Below, piece after piece: positions 1 through 10,500 of a stretch of 64,000 nucleotides of DNA; the stretch's first letter is position 1; each line of letters begins with the position of its first letter. The notes under the pieces were generated by a model. The model made no database searches. It was not told where the DNA came from and was given only the letters and a program-made list of their open reading frames with translations. The position numbers and the translations under genes are program-made. The stretch comes from JAKVCB01 sp965243695 (GTDB taxonomy: Bacteria > Planctomycetota > Planctomycetia > Pirellulales > Lacipirellulaceae): positions 434,001 to 498,000 of the forward strand of contig CBDEWC010000039.1 of assembly GCA_965243695.1 (NCBI GenBank), read 5' to 3'.

Positions 1-1046
1 ATCAACCGTTTACGGACCGTGGCATTATCGTTGGCATCGTCTTGTTCTCCTTCGGACAAGGAGGCAATCACCTTTTGTTCTAACTGGTCAATTTTTGTTT
101 TGAGTTCTGCACACAGTTTTTCATGCTGTTGTTGCTGATTCTTCCAGTTAGCCTGTTCCTCGGCAGTAGCCAGGGGAGTTTGGGTGTTCAGCGTGAATGC
201 GAAATCTTCGTACTCGCCTTTTTTGACATTATTCAGGATGTTGTGAAAGAAGGCCATGAAGCGGTAATAATCCCGCTGACTGATGGGATCGATCTTGTGA
301 TCGTGGCAGCGGGCACAGTTGATCGTTAACCCAAGGAAAACTTCGCTGGTGGTGCTAACGACGTCGTCGAGATGGTCATAGTAGGCCTGGAGTGGATCGA
401 CTGGTTCGTCGTCCCACAGGCCAAGACGATAATACCCCGTGGCAATGACCGTTTCGTAAGATCGCTCGGGAATTTCATCACCGGCCAGCTGTTCGCGGAT
501 AAATTGGTCGTACGGTTTATCGTCGTTGAAACTCCGAATGACGTAATCCCGGTATTTCCAGGCATTGGGTTTGGGGTTGTCCCGTTCGTAGCTGTCGGTT
601 TCGGCGTAGCGGACCAGGTCAAGCCAGTGGCGGCCCCAACGTTCTCCATACTGGGGAGAGGTAAGCAAGTGGTCGATCATCTCTTCGTAGGCAGCATCGG
701 CCGAGTCGTTGGCCGCTACCCGAGTGAAGTAGGCTTCGGCCTGCTCTGGTGAGGGAGGCAACCCGGTAAGATCGTAGTAAGCCCGACGCAACAAGGCAGA
801 TCGATCGGCCGTTGGAGCAGGAGGAAGGTCCGCCGACTCAAGGCGAGAGAGAATAAATCGATCGATCGGGTTGCGACCCCACTTTTTTTGCTCGATGTCT
901 GGCAGGGCTGGCGAGGTAACGGGTTGAAATGCCCAGTGTGAGTTACCCACTGCTGGTAGAACGTCTGGTAGCGAGGTGGCCAGGCAATTGCCCACAAGCA
1001 ATAACAGGAGAGGATGGCGCAAAATTATCTTCGGACTACCAACCAT
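1..1046 (-). CDS. PSCyt2/PSD1 (DUF1549/DUF1553) protein, 5' part
   Basis: The reading frame is open from the ATG at 1046 to the left window edge, about 348 codons; the 3' end (PSD1 domain) lies outside. Residues 1-25 form a hydrophobic signal peptide, followed directly by the HWAFQPV and NPIDRFILSRLE signatures of PSCyt2, then a TGLPPSP motif near residue 93 and a CARCHDHKIDPISQRDYY cytochrome-like CxxCH motif near residue 255. There is no N-terminal PSCyt1 CxxCH domain, unlike many family members. A lysine/glutamate-rich coiled stretch begins near residue 305. The family is found almost only in Planctomycetes and relatives; its function is unknown, often proposed to concern extracellular polymer use. 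Such genes are usually followed by a DUF1501 gene, here presumably outside the window. Confidence 0.9.
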   Translation of the reverse strand, partial: MVGSPKIILRHPLLLLLVGNCLATSLPDVLPAVGNSHWAFQPVTSPALPDIEQKKWGRNPIDRFILSRLESADLPPAPTADRSALLRRAYYDLTGLPPSPEQAEAYFTRVAANDSADAAYEEMIDHLLTSPQYGERWGRHWLDLVRYAETDSYERDNPKPNAWKYRDYVIRSFNDDKPYDQFIREQLAGDEIPERSYETVIATGYYRLGLWDDEPVDPLQAYYDHLDDVVSTTSEVFLGLTINCARCHDHKIDPISQRDYYRFMAFFHNILNNVKKGEYEDFAFTLNTQTPLATAEEQANWKNQQQQHEKLCAELKTKIDQLEQKVIASLSEGEQDDANDNATVRKRL

Positions 1047-1433
1047 CAAAATATTGAAACAGCCAAAGGAAAAAATGAAAATAGGTTACCGTAGAAGACA
1101 CCACCAATAAGCGGATTGACACATCCGTCAAATCTTAATCTACCAAGAGCCAAAAATGCATGCAAACCAGCCAGTAAAAGAACTGCGCCTTCTGCCTGTA
1201 TTTGTTCCTTGCGGATACGTTTTCCAGACTCATGACTGACCGAAACTATTTTGCCAGGGTTGTTCTGGGCGCCAGGCGCCCACTTGTGACGGGACTGGTA
1301 AATCGGTGACAATGGCAACTGACGCAGGTCGAGTTTTTCGCACTGCGATGGCCATGAGAAAGCGTTTGGTGGTAGAACTCGGTGGTTCGTGGAACCTGTG
1401 GTTTCTTTTTTTCACTTTTCAGTTGAGTATAGT
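1047..1433. other. Divergent intergenic region with a GC-rich palindrome
   Basis: This spacer separates the minus-strand PSCyt2/PSD1 gene from the plus-strand sugar ABC operon and must hold promoters for both. No convincing small gene was seen. The one clear element is a perfect inverted repeat at 1267-1281 (GGGCGCC, one base, GGCGCCC), about 150 bp before the operon start, listed separately. Confidence 0.5.
1267..1281. promoter_or_regulatory. Perfect GC-rich palindrome, candidate operator
   Basis: Seven-base arms GGGCGCC and GGCGCCC flank a single A. The one-base centre makes a hairpin less likely than a dimeric repressor site. It lies upstream of the sugar ABC importer operon, where a LacI-type or similar operator would be expected. 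Regulatory role is inference only. Confidence 0.3.
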
Positions 1434-2468
1434 ATGGTTCGACACGCCTTTTTTCTGTTTCTGTTTTTGATAAGTGCGACTTTGTTTTCCGGTTGCCAAC
1501 GGTCGGAGGATGATCGTCCTACCATCGGTTACGTTACCAATGGCATCGCTTCATTTTGGGTGATTGCCGATAGGGGAGCCCGTGACGCGGCTGGTGATCA
1601 CGACGCGCAGGTCAAAGTACGGATGCCACCTAGCGGCGTAAGCGATCAAAAACGCATGGTTCAGGATTTGATTGCCGCGGGGGTCGACGGTATTGCGATC
1701 AGTCCTATCGATCCTAACAACCAGGGTGACCTGCTCGATGAGATTGCCCAACACGCGATTTTGATAACCCAAGACTCCGATGCACCAGAGAGCGACCGGC
1801 TGTGCTACGTAGGGATGGATAACTACATAGCAGGTCGGATGTGTGGCAAGCTGGTTAAGGATGCAATCCCGGAGGGGGGCAGTGTGGTCATCTTCATCGG
1901 GCGGCTTGCCCAGGAAAATGGCCGCTTGCGACGGCAAGGCGTGATTGACGAATTATTGGATCGCACAGAAGATCCAACACGCTATGACAGTCCTGCGGTA
2001 GGTGAGTTGAAGGGAGCAAAATATACGGTCCTTGACACGCGGGTCGACGATTTCGATTTCCCCAAGGCCAAGGCCCAGGCTCAGGAGATCATTACGCGAT
2101 TTCCAGATGTCGACTGCATGGTTGGCCTGTTTGCTTACAACCCGCCGCTCATACTCGAGGCAGTGCGGGAAGCACGAAAACTTGATCAAATCAAGATTGT
2201 GGGCTTTGACGAAGATGAAGCGACGTTAGAGGGCATTGCAGGTGGTGGAATTTTCGGAACGATTGTCCAAAACCCCTACCGCTACGGTTATGAGTCGGTA
2301 CGGATTCTTGCCGGTTTGGCACGCAATGATAAAAGTGTGTTGCCAGAGAATGCATTTCTTAACATTGAGGCACGTCGCATCACCGAGGAGAATGTCGACG
2401 AGTTCTGGGCAGAATTGAAGCAGTTGACTTCCGAAGAACCTGCCAAAATAGACTCCTCCGCCAAGTAA
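1434..2468 (+). CDS. Sugar ABC transporter substrate-binding lipoprotein (CUT2, RbsB-like)
   Basis: Periplasmic binding protein of the ribose/galactose family (Peripla_BP_4 fold), 344 residues. The ATG at 1434 is preferred over the in-frame start at 1389 because it begins a good lipoprotein signal: a positively charged start, a hydrophobic run and the lipobox-like LFSGC, giving a lipidated Cys at about residue 21. The mature part starts PTIGYVTNG and has the typical phrases for this fold, DLIAAGVDGIAISPIDPN and IVGFDEDEATLEGI. It heads an operon with the ATPase (13 bp later) and permease, so it should capture a monosaccharide or related ligand; the specific ligand cannot be told from sequence. 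Confidence 0.9.
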   Translation: MVRHAFFLFLFLISATLFSGCQRSEDDRPTIGYVTNGIASFWVIADRGARDAAGDHDAQVKVRMPPSGVSDQKRMVQDLIAAGVDGIAISPIDPNNQGDLLDEIAQHAILITQDSDAPESDRLCYVGMDNYIAGRMCGKLVKDAIPEGGSVVIFIGRLAQENGRLRRQGVIDELLDRTEDPTRYDSPAVGELKGAKYTVLDTRVDDFDFPKAKAQAQEIITRFPDVDCMVGLFAYNPPLILEAVREARKLDQIKIVGFDEDEATLEGIAGGGIFGTIVQNPYRYGYESVRILAGLARNDKSVLPENAFLNIEARRITEENVDEFWAELKQLTSEEPAKIDSSAK

Positions 2469-2481
2469 GGGTGACCGGCCT

Positions 2482-4020
2482 GTGGTTATCAATCGTTTGA
2501 CGCCGCTGCTTGAAGCGCGCCAGGTCACCAAGCGTTTTCCGGGCGTGACCGCCTTGCGCCAGGTAGGACTCACCCTTGCTCGGGGTGAGGTGCTGGCGGT
2601 TATCGGTGAGAATGGGGCTGGCAAGAGTACCCTGATGAAAATCCTGGCTGGGATTCAGCAGCCGGACGAGGGTGAAATTTTCATGGATGGGGAGCCGACG
2701 GCGATCGATTCGGTTCACACGGCACTTCAGCGTGGGATTGCCCTGATTCATCAGGAACTTAACCTGGCCGCCAATCTTTCGGTTGGCGCAAACATCTATC
2801 TTGGTCGTGAACCGCGGCGTTGGGGGTTGATCGACAGTAATCAGATCCACAAAGATGCTCGCCTGGTCCTGAGGAAAGTTGGCTTGTCGGTCGATCCTCG
2901 CGTGGTTGCCGGTCAGCTGTCTATTGGCCGCCAGCAACTGGTAGAAATTGCCCGCGCCCTCTCGGTGGGGGCTCGTGTTCTGATCATGGATGAACCGACT
3001 TCCAGCCTCTCCCAGCAGGAAACAGAAACGCTTTTTGATGTGGTACGGCAACTTCGGGCTGACGGGGTCAGCATCATTTACATTTCCCACCGATTGGGAG
3101 AAGTGCGCGAACTGGCAGATCGAGTTACCGTGCTGCGTGATGGTGAGTGTGCCGGTGACCTTCCGCGCGAGGAAATTGATCACGATCGCATGGTTCGTCT
3201 GATGGTGGGGCGCGACATTTCACAACTTCACGTGCGCCAGCCCCGCACGCCGGGAACGGAGGCGATCGGTGTTGAGGCCGTTGTGGTTCCAGGCCGTTTG
3301 CAGCACCGCCTCAGTTTTGCTGTACAGGCAGGCGAGATTGTGGGGATTGCGGGACTTGTGGGTGCTGGACGTACGGAGTTGCTTCAGGTTCTCTTTGGTG
3401 TTGTTCCCGCAGTTGCAGGGACGATCTGCGTGGCTGGAAAAAAGATTAAGCCTCGTAGCCCGTTCGATGCGATGAGTGCGGGAATTGCACTGGTGCCCGA
3501 AGATCGAAAATCACAGGGGCTGATTTTACAAATGGCGGTAAAAACCAATATTAGCCTCGCCAGCGTTTATCAACAGCGTCGGGCAGGGGTACTGCTCAAC
3601 GATGCGTTTGAGCGACGCGAGAGTGCGCGCATGATCGAGCGGCTCCGCATCAAAACGCCGAGCGATCAGCAGCCAGTTCAGTACCTCTCTGGAGGCAATC
3701 AGCAAAAGGTTGTGCTGGGGAAGTGGCTTTCATTGGAACCGCACGTGTTGTTGTTGGACGAGCCAACGCGTGGTGTTGACGTTGGGGCCAAGCAGGAAAT
3801 TTATCAACTGATGGAAGAGCTTGCCGGCAAAGGAGTTGCCATTTTGTTTGCGAGCAGTGAAATGGAAGAGATTTTGCGAATGTCTGACCGTACCCTTGTG
3901 ATGCATGAGGGAGCGATCATGGGAGAACTTTCGCGTGACCAATTATCTGAGGAGCGGGTTATGCAACTGGCTACCGGGTTGCGTCCGCTCAGCAAGACGG
4001 GCCTGGAACGAGAAACCTGA
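2482..4020 (+). CDS. Sugar ABC transporter ATP-binding protein (CUT2, RbsA/MglA-like)
   Basis: A 512-residue duplicated ATPase, the normal length for the CUT2 family in which one polypeptide carries both nucleotide-binding domains. Domain 1 has Walker A GENGAGKST at residues 42-50, signature LSIGRQQ and Walker B VLIMDEPTS. Domain 2 has a degenerate Walker A (GLVGAGRTE, with Arg replacing the usual Lys), signature LSGGNQQ and Walker B VLLLDEPTRG; a degenerate second site is usual for this family. The start is GTG at 2482, 13 bp after the binding-protein stop. It powers the permease encoded next. Confidence 0.94.
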   Translation: MVINRLTPLLEARQVTKRFPGVTALRQVGLTLARGEVLAVIGENGAGKSTLMKILAGIQQPDEGEIFMDGEPTAIDSVHTALQRGIALIHQELNLAANLSVGANIYLGREPRRWGLIDSNQIHKDARLVLRKVGLSVDPRVVAGQLSIGRQQLVEIARALSVGARVLIMDEPTSSLSQQETETLFDVVRQLRADGVSIIYISHRLGEVRELADRVTVLRDGECAGDLPREEIDHDRMVRLMVGRDISQLHVRQPRTPGTEAIGVEAVVVPGRLQHRLSFAVQAGEIVGIAGLVGAGRTELLQVLFGVVPAVAGTICVAGKKIKPRSPFDAMSAGIALVPEDRKSQGLILQMAVKTNISLASVYQQRRAGVLLNDAFERRESARMIERLRIKTPSDQQPVQYLSGGNQQKVVLGKWLSLEPHVLLLDEPTRGVDVGAKQEIYQLMEELAGKGVAILFASSEMEEILRMSDRTLVMHEGAIMGELSRDQLSEERVMQLATGLRPLSKTGLERET

Positions 4021-4037
4021 TTGGCAGTAGATAAATC

Positions 4038-5036
4038 ATGAAAAAAAACCTGGGTATTTTAGTCCTGTTTGGCATGGTGTTTATTGCGACTGCCATGTGT
4101 AGCGGTAAGTTTTTGAGTGCCTACAACCTTGAGAACCTTATCCTGCGTGCTTCGCTCTACGGCATCATTGGGATTGGCGTATCCTTTGTGATCATCAGTG
4201 GGGGCATTGATCTTTCCATTGGTTCGGTCATCGGATTGATTGGTTGCCTTTACCCGATGATGATTGTCCAATGGGGCGTTCCTGTATGGGGAGGATTGTT
4301 GCTGGTGCTCCTGATTGCAGCCTGTATTGGAGTGTTGCATGGATTATTGATCACCCAACTGAAATTGCAGCCTTTCGTGGTCACGCTGTGTGGCTTGCTT
4401 GTTTATCGCGGAATTGCCCGCTGGATGACCGGTGACGCCACGCTTGGATTTGGTAGCGATTATGCATCACTGAGGTGGCTTGCGATCGGAAAAATCCCCA
4501 CCGGTCTGGGCAACTTTCATATACCTGTACCGCTGATCATTCTGATCGTGCTTGGCGTCCTGGCCGCGATATTGCTTAATCGAACCATCTTTGGCCGCTA
4601 CCTGTTGGCGCTGGGAAATAATGAACAGGCTGCCCGCTACAGTGGAATCAACACCTCAGGGGTGATTATCAGTACTTACATGATTTGTTCCTTGGTTGCA
4701 GGTTTAGGGGGAGTACTCTTTGCACTGGATGTAAATTCGATTCAACCGGCCGGGTTTGGAAGTTTCTACGAACTTTATGCAATTGCGGCGGCCGTACTGG
4801 GTGGATGTAGCCTGAGAGGCGGTGAAGGGTCAATCTTCGGAGTGATTATTGGTGCGGCGATCATGCAACTCCTCTACAACTCCATTGGCGTGCTGGGAAT
4901 TCAGACCACGTTGGAATACGCGGTCATCGGTATCGTGATTTTGTTGGGAGTCATGGCCGATGAAATTGTACGGCGCATTGCCGCCCGACGGCGGGCTGAT
5001 CAGCAGGCCGTGATTTCGGCGCAGCCAGAAAAGTAG
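4038..5036 (+). CDS. Sugar ABC transporter permease (CUT2, RbsC-like)
   Basis: A 332-residue integral membrane protein with about ten hydrophobic segments, matching the BPD_transp_2 family. The phrase SGGIDLSIGSVIGL near residue 55 and the AAVLGGCSLRGGEGSIFG region near residue 255 are the conserved permease signatures of ribose/xylose/autoinducer-2 type importers. It starts 17 bp after the ATPase stop and completes the three-gene importer. No terminator was obvious before the converging RidA-like gene. Confidence 0.93.
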   Translation: MKKNLGILVLFGMVFIATAMCSGKFLSAYNLENLILRASLYGIIGIGVSFVIISGGIDLSIGSVIGLIGCLYPMMIVQWGVPVWGGLLLVLLIAACIGVLHGLLITQLKLQPFVVTLCGLLVYRGIARWMTGDATLGFGSDYASLRWLAIGKIPTGLGNFHIPVPLIILIVLGVLAAILLNRTIFGRYLLALGNNEQAARYSGINTSGVIISTYMICSLVAGLGGVLFALDVNSIQPAGFGSFYELYAIAAAVLGGCSLRGGEGSIFGVIIGAAIMQLLYNSIGVLGIQTTLEYAVIGIVILLGVMADEIVRRIAARRRADQQAVISAQPEK

Positions 5037-5246
5037 CCGGTTAGCGCTATTGCGATGGCACTCGTGTGTAGCCGGCTTGTGAGCCAATAGATCCCGGCAG
5101 AATCAGGGGTCCTTGCTGAGCCCTGTTACCCGAGATCAAAGCGGGTGTTCAAAAGGCTGGCCGGCAGTACCCCCGAGACCTCAAGCAGGGCGTCATGATT
5201 CTGTGGTGCTGTTGTTGACTTCAAACGTCAACAGGTAGCCCTGGTC

Positions 5247-5687
5247 TCAGGTACTGATTTCAAAGATGGCCTCAATCTCCACAGCCGCTCCGGTGGGTAG
5301 TGCGGCAAAGCCCAGTGCGCTGCGTGCATGATAGCCAGCCCCATCTTTGCCATAGAGTTGGTGCAGCAGGTCCGATGCGCCATTGATGATCAGGTGTTGG
5401 TCGGTAAAGTCGGGCGCCGAATAGACACAACCGAGTAGTTTCAAGACCCGCAGGCCCTCCAGCGTTCCGTGCGTGTTGTAAACAGAGCGGAGGATTTTTT
5501 TGGCACAGTCGGCCGCAGCTTCGTAGCCTTGCTCGACGGTGACATTTTTTCCCAACACGCCTGTCAGGTCGCTGGTATGTCCGGAGGTGATCAAAAGGTT
5601 GCCACTCCGAACACACAGGTTCAAATAACCAGGTTCAATAGGCTCAAAAGAAACGCCCAGTTCTTGGGCTTTTTGGTCGATAGTCAT
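5247..5687 (-). CDS. RidA/YjgF-family protein
   Basis: A 146-residue protein of the RidA (YjgF/YER057c/UK114) superfamily. RidA enzymes hydrolyse reactive enamines and imines made by PLP enzymes. The C-terminal block, with RSALGFAALPTGAAVEIEAIFE near residues 122-143, is the family signature and keeps the conserved arginine that binds the substrate carboxylate in true RidA. The N-terminal part (NLLITSGHTSDLTGVLG) also fits the fold. It stands alone between the sugar importer (convergent) and the DUF1501 gene, so context gives no pathway clue; it could belong to a RidA subfamily with another reaction. Confidence 0.88.
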   Translation of the reverse strand: MTIDQKAQELGVSFEPIEPGYLNLCVRSGNLLITSGHTSDLTGVLGKNVTVEQGYEAAADCAKKILRSVYNTHGTLEGLRVLKLLGCVYSAPDFTDQHLIINGASDLLHQLYGKDGAGYHARSALGFAALPTGAAVEIEAIFEIST

Positions 5688-6029
5688 GGCATGGCTTTCT
5701 GGATGTGGGTAGTTTCTTTTTCCCGCTGCACGGGCCAGGGTAAATTGATGAGAACGTTTTAGACTTCCCGGCGGCGTGTGGCAAGTGGTCAGTGGGACGG
5801 TTTAGAGGGTGACGGGTCCGTATTTGTCCGAAATTCGCCATCGGTCGGGTGCGCCTCTGCGGGGCCCCTGCCGAACCGAAATACTGGTGGTCCGTTGCGG
5901 TAGCCGACTGATGCAAGTTGCCATATTGGAAAAACAAGTTGCCAGTTTGGAAAAAGAGGCTGAGCGCGCCTCACCGGGGCAGGGGCGGGCACGACCGAGC
6001 GCAGCCAGCTGCAACACCCGACCTCGTGC
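5688..6029. other. Intergenic region with a 21-bp tandem repeat
   Basis: This lies between the start of the RidA-like gene and the 3' end of the DUF1501 gene. Short open frames exist on both strands but have no recognisable composition or start signal. The only structure seen is the tandem repeat at 5914-5955. Confidence 0.5.
5914..5955. repeat. 21-bp tandem duplication
   Basis: Two adjacent 21-bp copies starting CAAGTTGCCA, differing at two positions (ATA versus GTT region). They lie about 75 bp beyond the DUF1501 stop codon. Translated on the plus strand they mimic leucine-zipper heptads (QVAxLEK twice), but the frame looks fortuitous. Confidence 0.8.
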
Positions 6030-7499
6030 TTATGAGAACAGGGCAGTGAGCGCTTTTGCCTTGACGAGTTCCCGAGGTTGGTTGAGGTGATTCATCACCA
6101 TGGTTTCCGGATCAATTCCAAAGCCATGGTAAATCGAAGCAAGCAATTCCGAGGGATGGACCGCATCATCGACCGGTGCCGAGCCGGTTGCATCGCTCTT
6201 GCCGTGTACGTAACCCTGTTTGATTCCAGCCCCGGCGGCAATCGCCGTGTAGCAGTAGGGCCAGTGGTCACGGCCATCGGCGCTATTGGAATTTCCACTG
6301 GTGCTTACCCCTTTTTGCGGGCTGCGCCCGAATTCACCCACAGCAACAACCAGCGTGTCCTCCAGTAAACCTCGGGAGTCCATGTCTTCAATCAAGGTGG
6401 AGAGGCCTGCGTCGAGCATGGGGCCGGACTGGTTTTTCATGCGTTTGGTCAAATCCTGATGGTGATCCCAGGAATGGTTGTCCGAATTAGCGACCTTCGG
6501 CCAGACGACCTCGACTACGCGGGTTCCGGCTTCCACAAGACGACGGGCCAGCAGGCAACTTTGACCAAACGTGGTGCGGCCATATTGGTCGCGGAGAGCG
6601 TCTGGTTCTTGCTGGAGATCAAATGCCTCGCGGGCTCGACCTGAGAGTATCAACTGAAGTGCCTGGTTGTAGTATTGGTCGAGGTTTTCGCCAGCCAGCG
6701 ATTTTTCGAGTTCAGCGGCGCTCTTGCTCACCAACTCGCGAAGTTGGGCACGCCGTTGGAGGCGGACCGAGAACATATCTTGGCGCATGGTAAGATCATC
6801 GATCTGAATACGGTCCATCTTTTCCATATCCATGTCATCGCCATCAGGATAGAGCGTATATGGGTCAAACGCTTTTCCCAGGAATCCGGCCGTTCCCCCT
6901 TTCCCGACCACGTTGCTTTCCTGCAGCGGACGCGGCAACATCACGAAGGGCAACATCGGTTCATCAAGAGGGCGCAGGTGGATAATATTGGAACCAAAAT
7001 TGGGGAAGTCTTTTGGGCTGGGAGGTTCCAACTGGCCCGAGGGGCTCACCTTATCGGTCGTGTAGCCGGTCATCATCTGGTAGATGGCGGCGGTATGGTT
7101 GAAGAGCCCATTGGGGGAGTAACTCATCGACCGGATCATCGTAAATCGATCGTTCAGTTGCGACAGTCGCGGCAGAATTTCGGTGAACTGGACTCCCGGG
7201 ATTTTGGTGGAAATTGTTTTGTAAGCACTCCGCACGTTGTCGGGTACGTTTTCTTTGGGATCCCAAAGATCAAGGTGACTTGGCCCTCCCTGCAGATAAA
7301 GCAGGATAATACTTTTGGCCTTTCCCCAGCCTGGTCCTCCCTGGTGGCCAATCGTGTTAGCGGCGGCTTGCAGTTGGAGCATTGGCGCCAGTGACAAGCC
7401 GAACATACCAGCCCCACCGATCCGCATGACGTCGCGCCGGGTGGGACGCAAGTGTGGGTCGCACAGATCTTTAGCTTTTGATCCGGTAATGCAAAACAT
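6030..7499 (-). CDS. DUF1501 protein, Tat-exported
   Basis: A 489-residue member of DUF1501, a family related to the alkaline phosphatase/sulfatase fold and typical of Planctomycetes. The N-terminus has a twin-arginine motif, TRRDVMRIGG, near residue 22, then a hydrophobic stretch, implying Tat export. Family signatures include IILLYLQGGPSHLDLWDPKE near residue 66, NHSWDHHQDLTKRM near residue 345 and GRDHWPYCYTAIAAGAG near residue 415. It follows the giant PSD1 fusion gene by 88 bp on the same strand, the usual PSD1-then-DUF1501 order, so the two proteins probably work together outside the cytoplasm. The molecular role is unknown. Confidence 0.93.
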   Translation of the reverse strand: MFCITGSKAKDLCDPHLRPTRRDVMRIGGAGMFGLSLAPMLQLQAAANTIGHQGGPGWGKAKSIILLYLQGGPSHLDLWDPKENVPDNVRSAYKTISTKIPGVQFTEILPRLSQLNDRFTMIRSMSYSPNGLFNHTAAIYQMMTGYTTDKVSPSGQLEPPSPKDFPNFGSNIIHLRPLDEPMLPFVMLPRPLQESNVVGKGGTAGFLGKAFDPYTLYPDGDDMDMEKMDRIQIDDLTMRQDMFSVRLQRRAQLRELVSKSAAELEKSLAGENLDQYYNQALQLILSGRAREAFDLQQEPDALRDQYGRTTFGQSCLLARRLVEAGTRVVEVVWPKVANSDNHSWDHHQDLTKRMKNQSGPMLDAGLSTLIEDMDSRGLLEDTLVVAVGEFGRSPQKGVSTSGNSNSADGRDHWPYCYTAIAAGAGIKQGYVHGKSDATGSAPVDDAVHPSELLASIYHGFGIDPETMVMNHLNQPRELVKAKALTALFS

Positions 7500-7587
7500 A
7501 AAAATGCTCGCTAGTCGTACAGGATAGTTCGGGCCAAATTCAAAAACAGCGAAGGTGTGGCCAGCTTATTGAAAATCTAGGCCGTTA

Positions 7588-10500
7588 TCAGTGATTGTAC
7601 AGGAATTCAGGACTGTTAATCAGGGCCCAGGCGATATCCTGGGCTCCCGTGAGCCTCTGTTGAGACAATTGCTCTGTGCTCAACTTGACAGCTCGGCGGA
7701 GCTCTACCAGGGTTGGGTCAACCGGTGGTGATTTTTCCAGGTCGGCAATCCGCTTTGCCAGCTGGACCGTTTCAGCATTGGGTGGAACGGGTCCTTCGGC
7801 ATCGGTCACTTTCGTTTGGTGATCGAGGTATTCTTGCTGTTGGGCAAGGTAGTAGGTTCGTAGAACTTTCTGCTGTTCCGAAGACCTCTCATTGGGGGTC
7901 AGCTGAATCAGGTTGAGAATATGTTCGGGTACACCGAATGAAATTGGGCGAGGCGACCTGGTCACCCCAATCCGGAAGCGGCCCAGTTTGAACTGGCCTT
8001 TGTAGTAGTTTTGAATGAGCTGCAGACGGAGGAGTCCTTTTCCCTCGGCAGCATAATCTTCGGTTGTTTCGAAAATGGCCACATGGTCCTGGCCCGTGTG
8101 TGGGGCAATTCCCCATCCGTTGGTACGGTCATCGGTGACACCATCAATGGCCTCTTCGATGGGATAGTCCTTTTGATGGACATCGGACTCTGCTTTTTGA
8201 AATTTATGGAGTGTGAATTCAGGGGCCGCTGATTGAACGAGCCGAATTGCGTCAATTTCAATTTTTTGACCGCCTCCCATCAGGCCGAGTCGTAACCGGA
8301 GAAGGGGCGATTTTGGTTCAAAATAAATCCGGTAAGTTCGCCAGGGTTGATCTCCCGGAGTCACTTTGCGGTCTATCCACCGCCCTTCTACAAAATCGGC
8401 TTCGTCGACAGTTTGCCACCATACTTGGACTTTAGTTTCGGACGCGATTTTTGCGGTCAATTCAAGGGCCAAGGGACCTGGAGGTGCTGCGGTTTCGATC
8501 GACAACTGATGAGTTTCTTTTTCGTGTTCAACCAGCAAGCGGCCCTGGTCAACAGTCACAACAGTTTCGTTTTCGGCGATCCATCCATCAGTCGACTCTG
8601 GAAAATCCCAGGTGTCGACGAGTGACCGTGGTGCGGACAAGTCAGATGCTGTTTCTAATTGGAGTTCGCTGAGCACAAAATTTCCGTTGGCAGCCCGGCC
8701 CGGTCCGCTGCCAGGAAAACGCTCATCGGCCAGGGGTTCCAGGCGGATTCCTGTAATGTTATTCAAGCGAGTCGGTGTGATGAAATGGTAGGTTGCCGGT
8801 GGGCCTTCGGGCCCTTCAACCACTACGCTGCGGTCAGGGTTGACTTTGAACTCGGTTTTATAAGTCGCGGCAACTTCGATCGGATTTAAAGGACTCCAGA
8901 CGGTGACCGTCTGTTCCCATTCGTCCTGGCGTTCTGCGAGTGTTGTCCTTACGGATTCCAAAGCGGCCTTAGCGTCGATGATCCGTTGCTGGCGCTCGGC
9001 TTCCAGCCTTGTGCGTTCAGGTGCGATCTCAAGTTTATGTTTTGCAAGTGTGTCTTGAAGCTCAGCAATCTCCCTGGATCGCTGCTCGGTATACGTACCA
9101 AGCTGAACCTGCCACTCTTGTTCTTTGATTTGTAATTGATTGAGCAGTTTTTCATGGTCGCGATTAATTTGAAGAAACACTTCCTGGACACTGTCTATTT
9201 CTTGCTGCTGCACGGGGCGATTAAGAATTCGCAGGAAAAGTTCTTCAATGAGCTGCTGATTATCTGGTTGTTTGGCCACCATTTTTGCAATGGCGCCTTC
9301 TGTGTGGTTGACGGCATCGCCGACGGTTGCTCCGTTGATCATGGCCATGACCGGTCCCATTTGGAGCTCGTTGGTCCGTTCGCACTCACAAGCGCTTTGG
9401 CGGGCGGGCCGACCTAAATTGTTGAGAAACCCGTCAGGAAGTTGAATTCCCACGTCCGGCAACGAAGCGGCGCGGGTTCCAGCGGGAAGCCCGGGAAAAC
9501 TGGAAGGGGCCCCTGTCGTATGGTAAATGGCGTCATAAAGGACTTCCGCTGGCAGACGCCGCGGTTGGGCATGCGAATAATTAATCACATCATCTTCGTT
9601 GAATCGATTTCGGGACAGGGAAAGTTGATAGGTGCGGGAGTGGCAGATGAGTCGCACCAGGTTCTGGGTGTCGAAGCCGCTTGCAATGAATTGTTCGGTA
9701 AGCCAGTCGAGTAGCTCGGGATTCGATGGCGGATTTCCAGCCCGGATGTCATCGATGGGTTCGATCAGCCCTCGGCCCGTTAAATAGGCCCAGATTCGGT
9801 TGGCGTAGCTGCGGGCGAAATAGTGATTTTCGGGGGAGGTGATCCAAGCGGCCAGAAGTTCGCGACGGGTGGCATTGTCTCCGGATTCGTGTTCACATTC
9901 AAAAGGAAACTCGGGTGGGGCTATTTCTCCTGTGCGGAGGTGCTTGACCTCACCTTCGGGTTTGGTGAATACCACCTCGTAGAGAGGCTTTGCAGACTCG
10001 ACCGCAGTTCCTTTAATTTCCTGGTCTTCGCTGGCAGGATCCTTCTTCAGGCCAACTCGCGCAAAAAATGCCGAAAGCTGGTAGTACTGATCCTGGGTCC
10101 ATCTTTCAAACGGATGGTCGTGACATTTGTTACAGTTGAAACGGGTCGCGAGAAACAGGTGGGTGGTATTTTCCATCGTGGCTTCGGGTTCGCGCAAGAT
10201 CTTGTAATAGGATCCGGCCGGATTGTCTTTGGTAGAACCGTTGGCGGTGATCAGTTCACGGGCAAACTGGTCGTAAGGCCTGTTTTCCTGGACTGCAGTA
10301 CGAATCCAGTTGCGAAAAGATTCTGCCCCCTCCCGGCCAAGGAACTTGCTGTTGACCTGCAGCAGGTCAGCCCACTTGTTGGTCCAATGTTCTAGATACT
10401 CTGGTCCTCCGACAAGTTGATCGATCAATTCGTTACGTTTCCAGTGAGAGTCGTGTGAGTCGGAGATAAAGGTTTCGATTTGCTCGATCGTAGGCGGCAA

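Noticed and set aside
5809..6090. Plus-strand frame with leucine-zipper-like heptads
   Set aside because: The heptads come from the 21-bp tandem duplication; the frame has no start signal and overlaps the DUF1501 gene end on the other strand.
9823..10395. 190-codon plus-strand frame inside the giant fusion gene
   Set aside because: It is antisense to the conserved PSCyt2 region (CNKCHDHPF) and has no family features.
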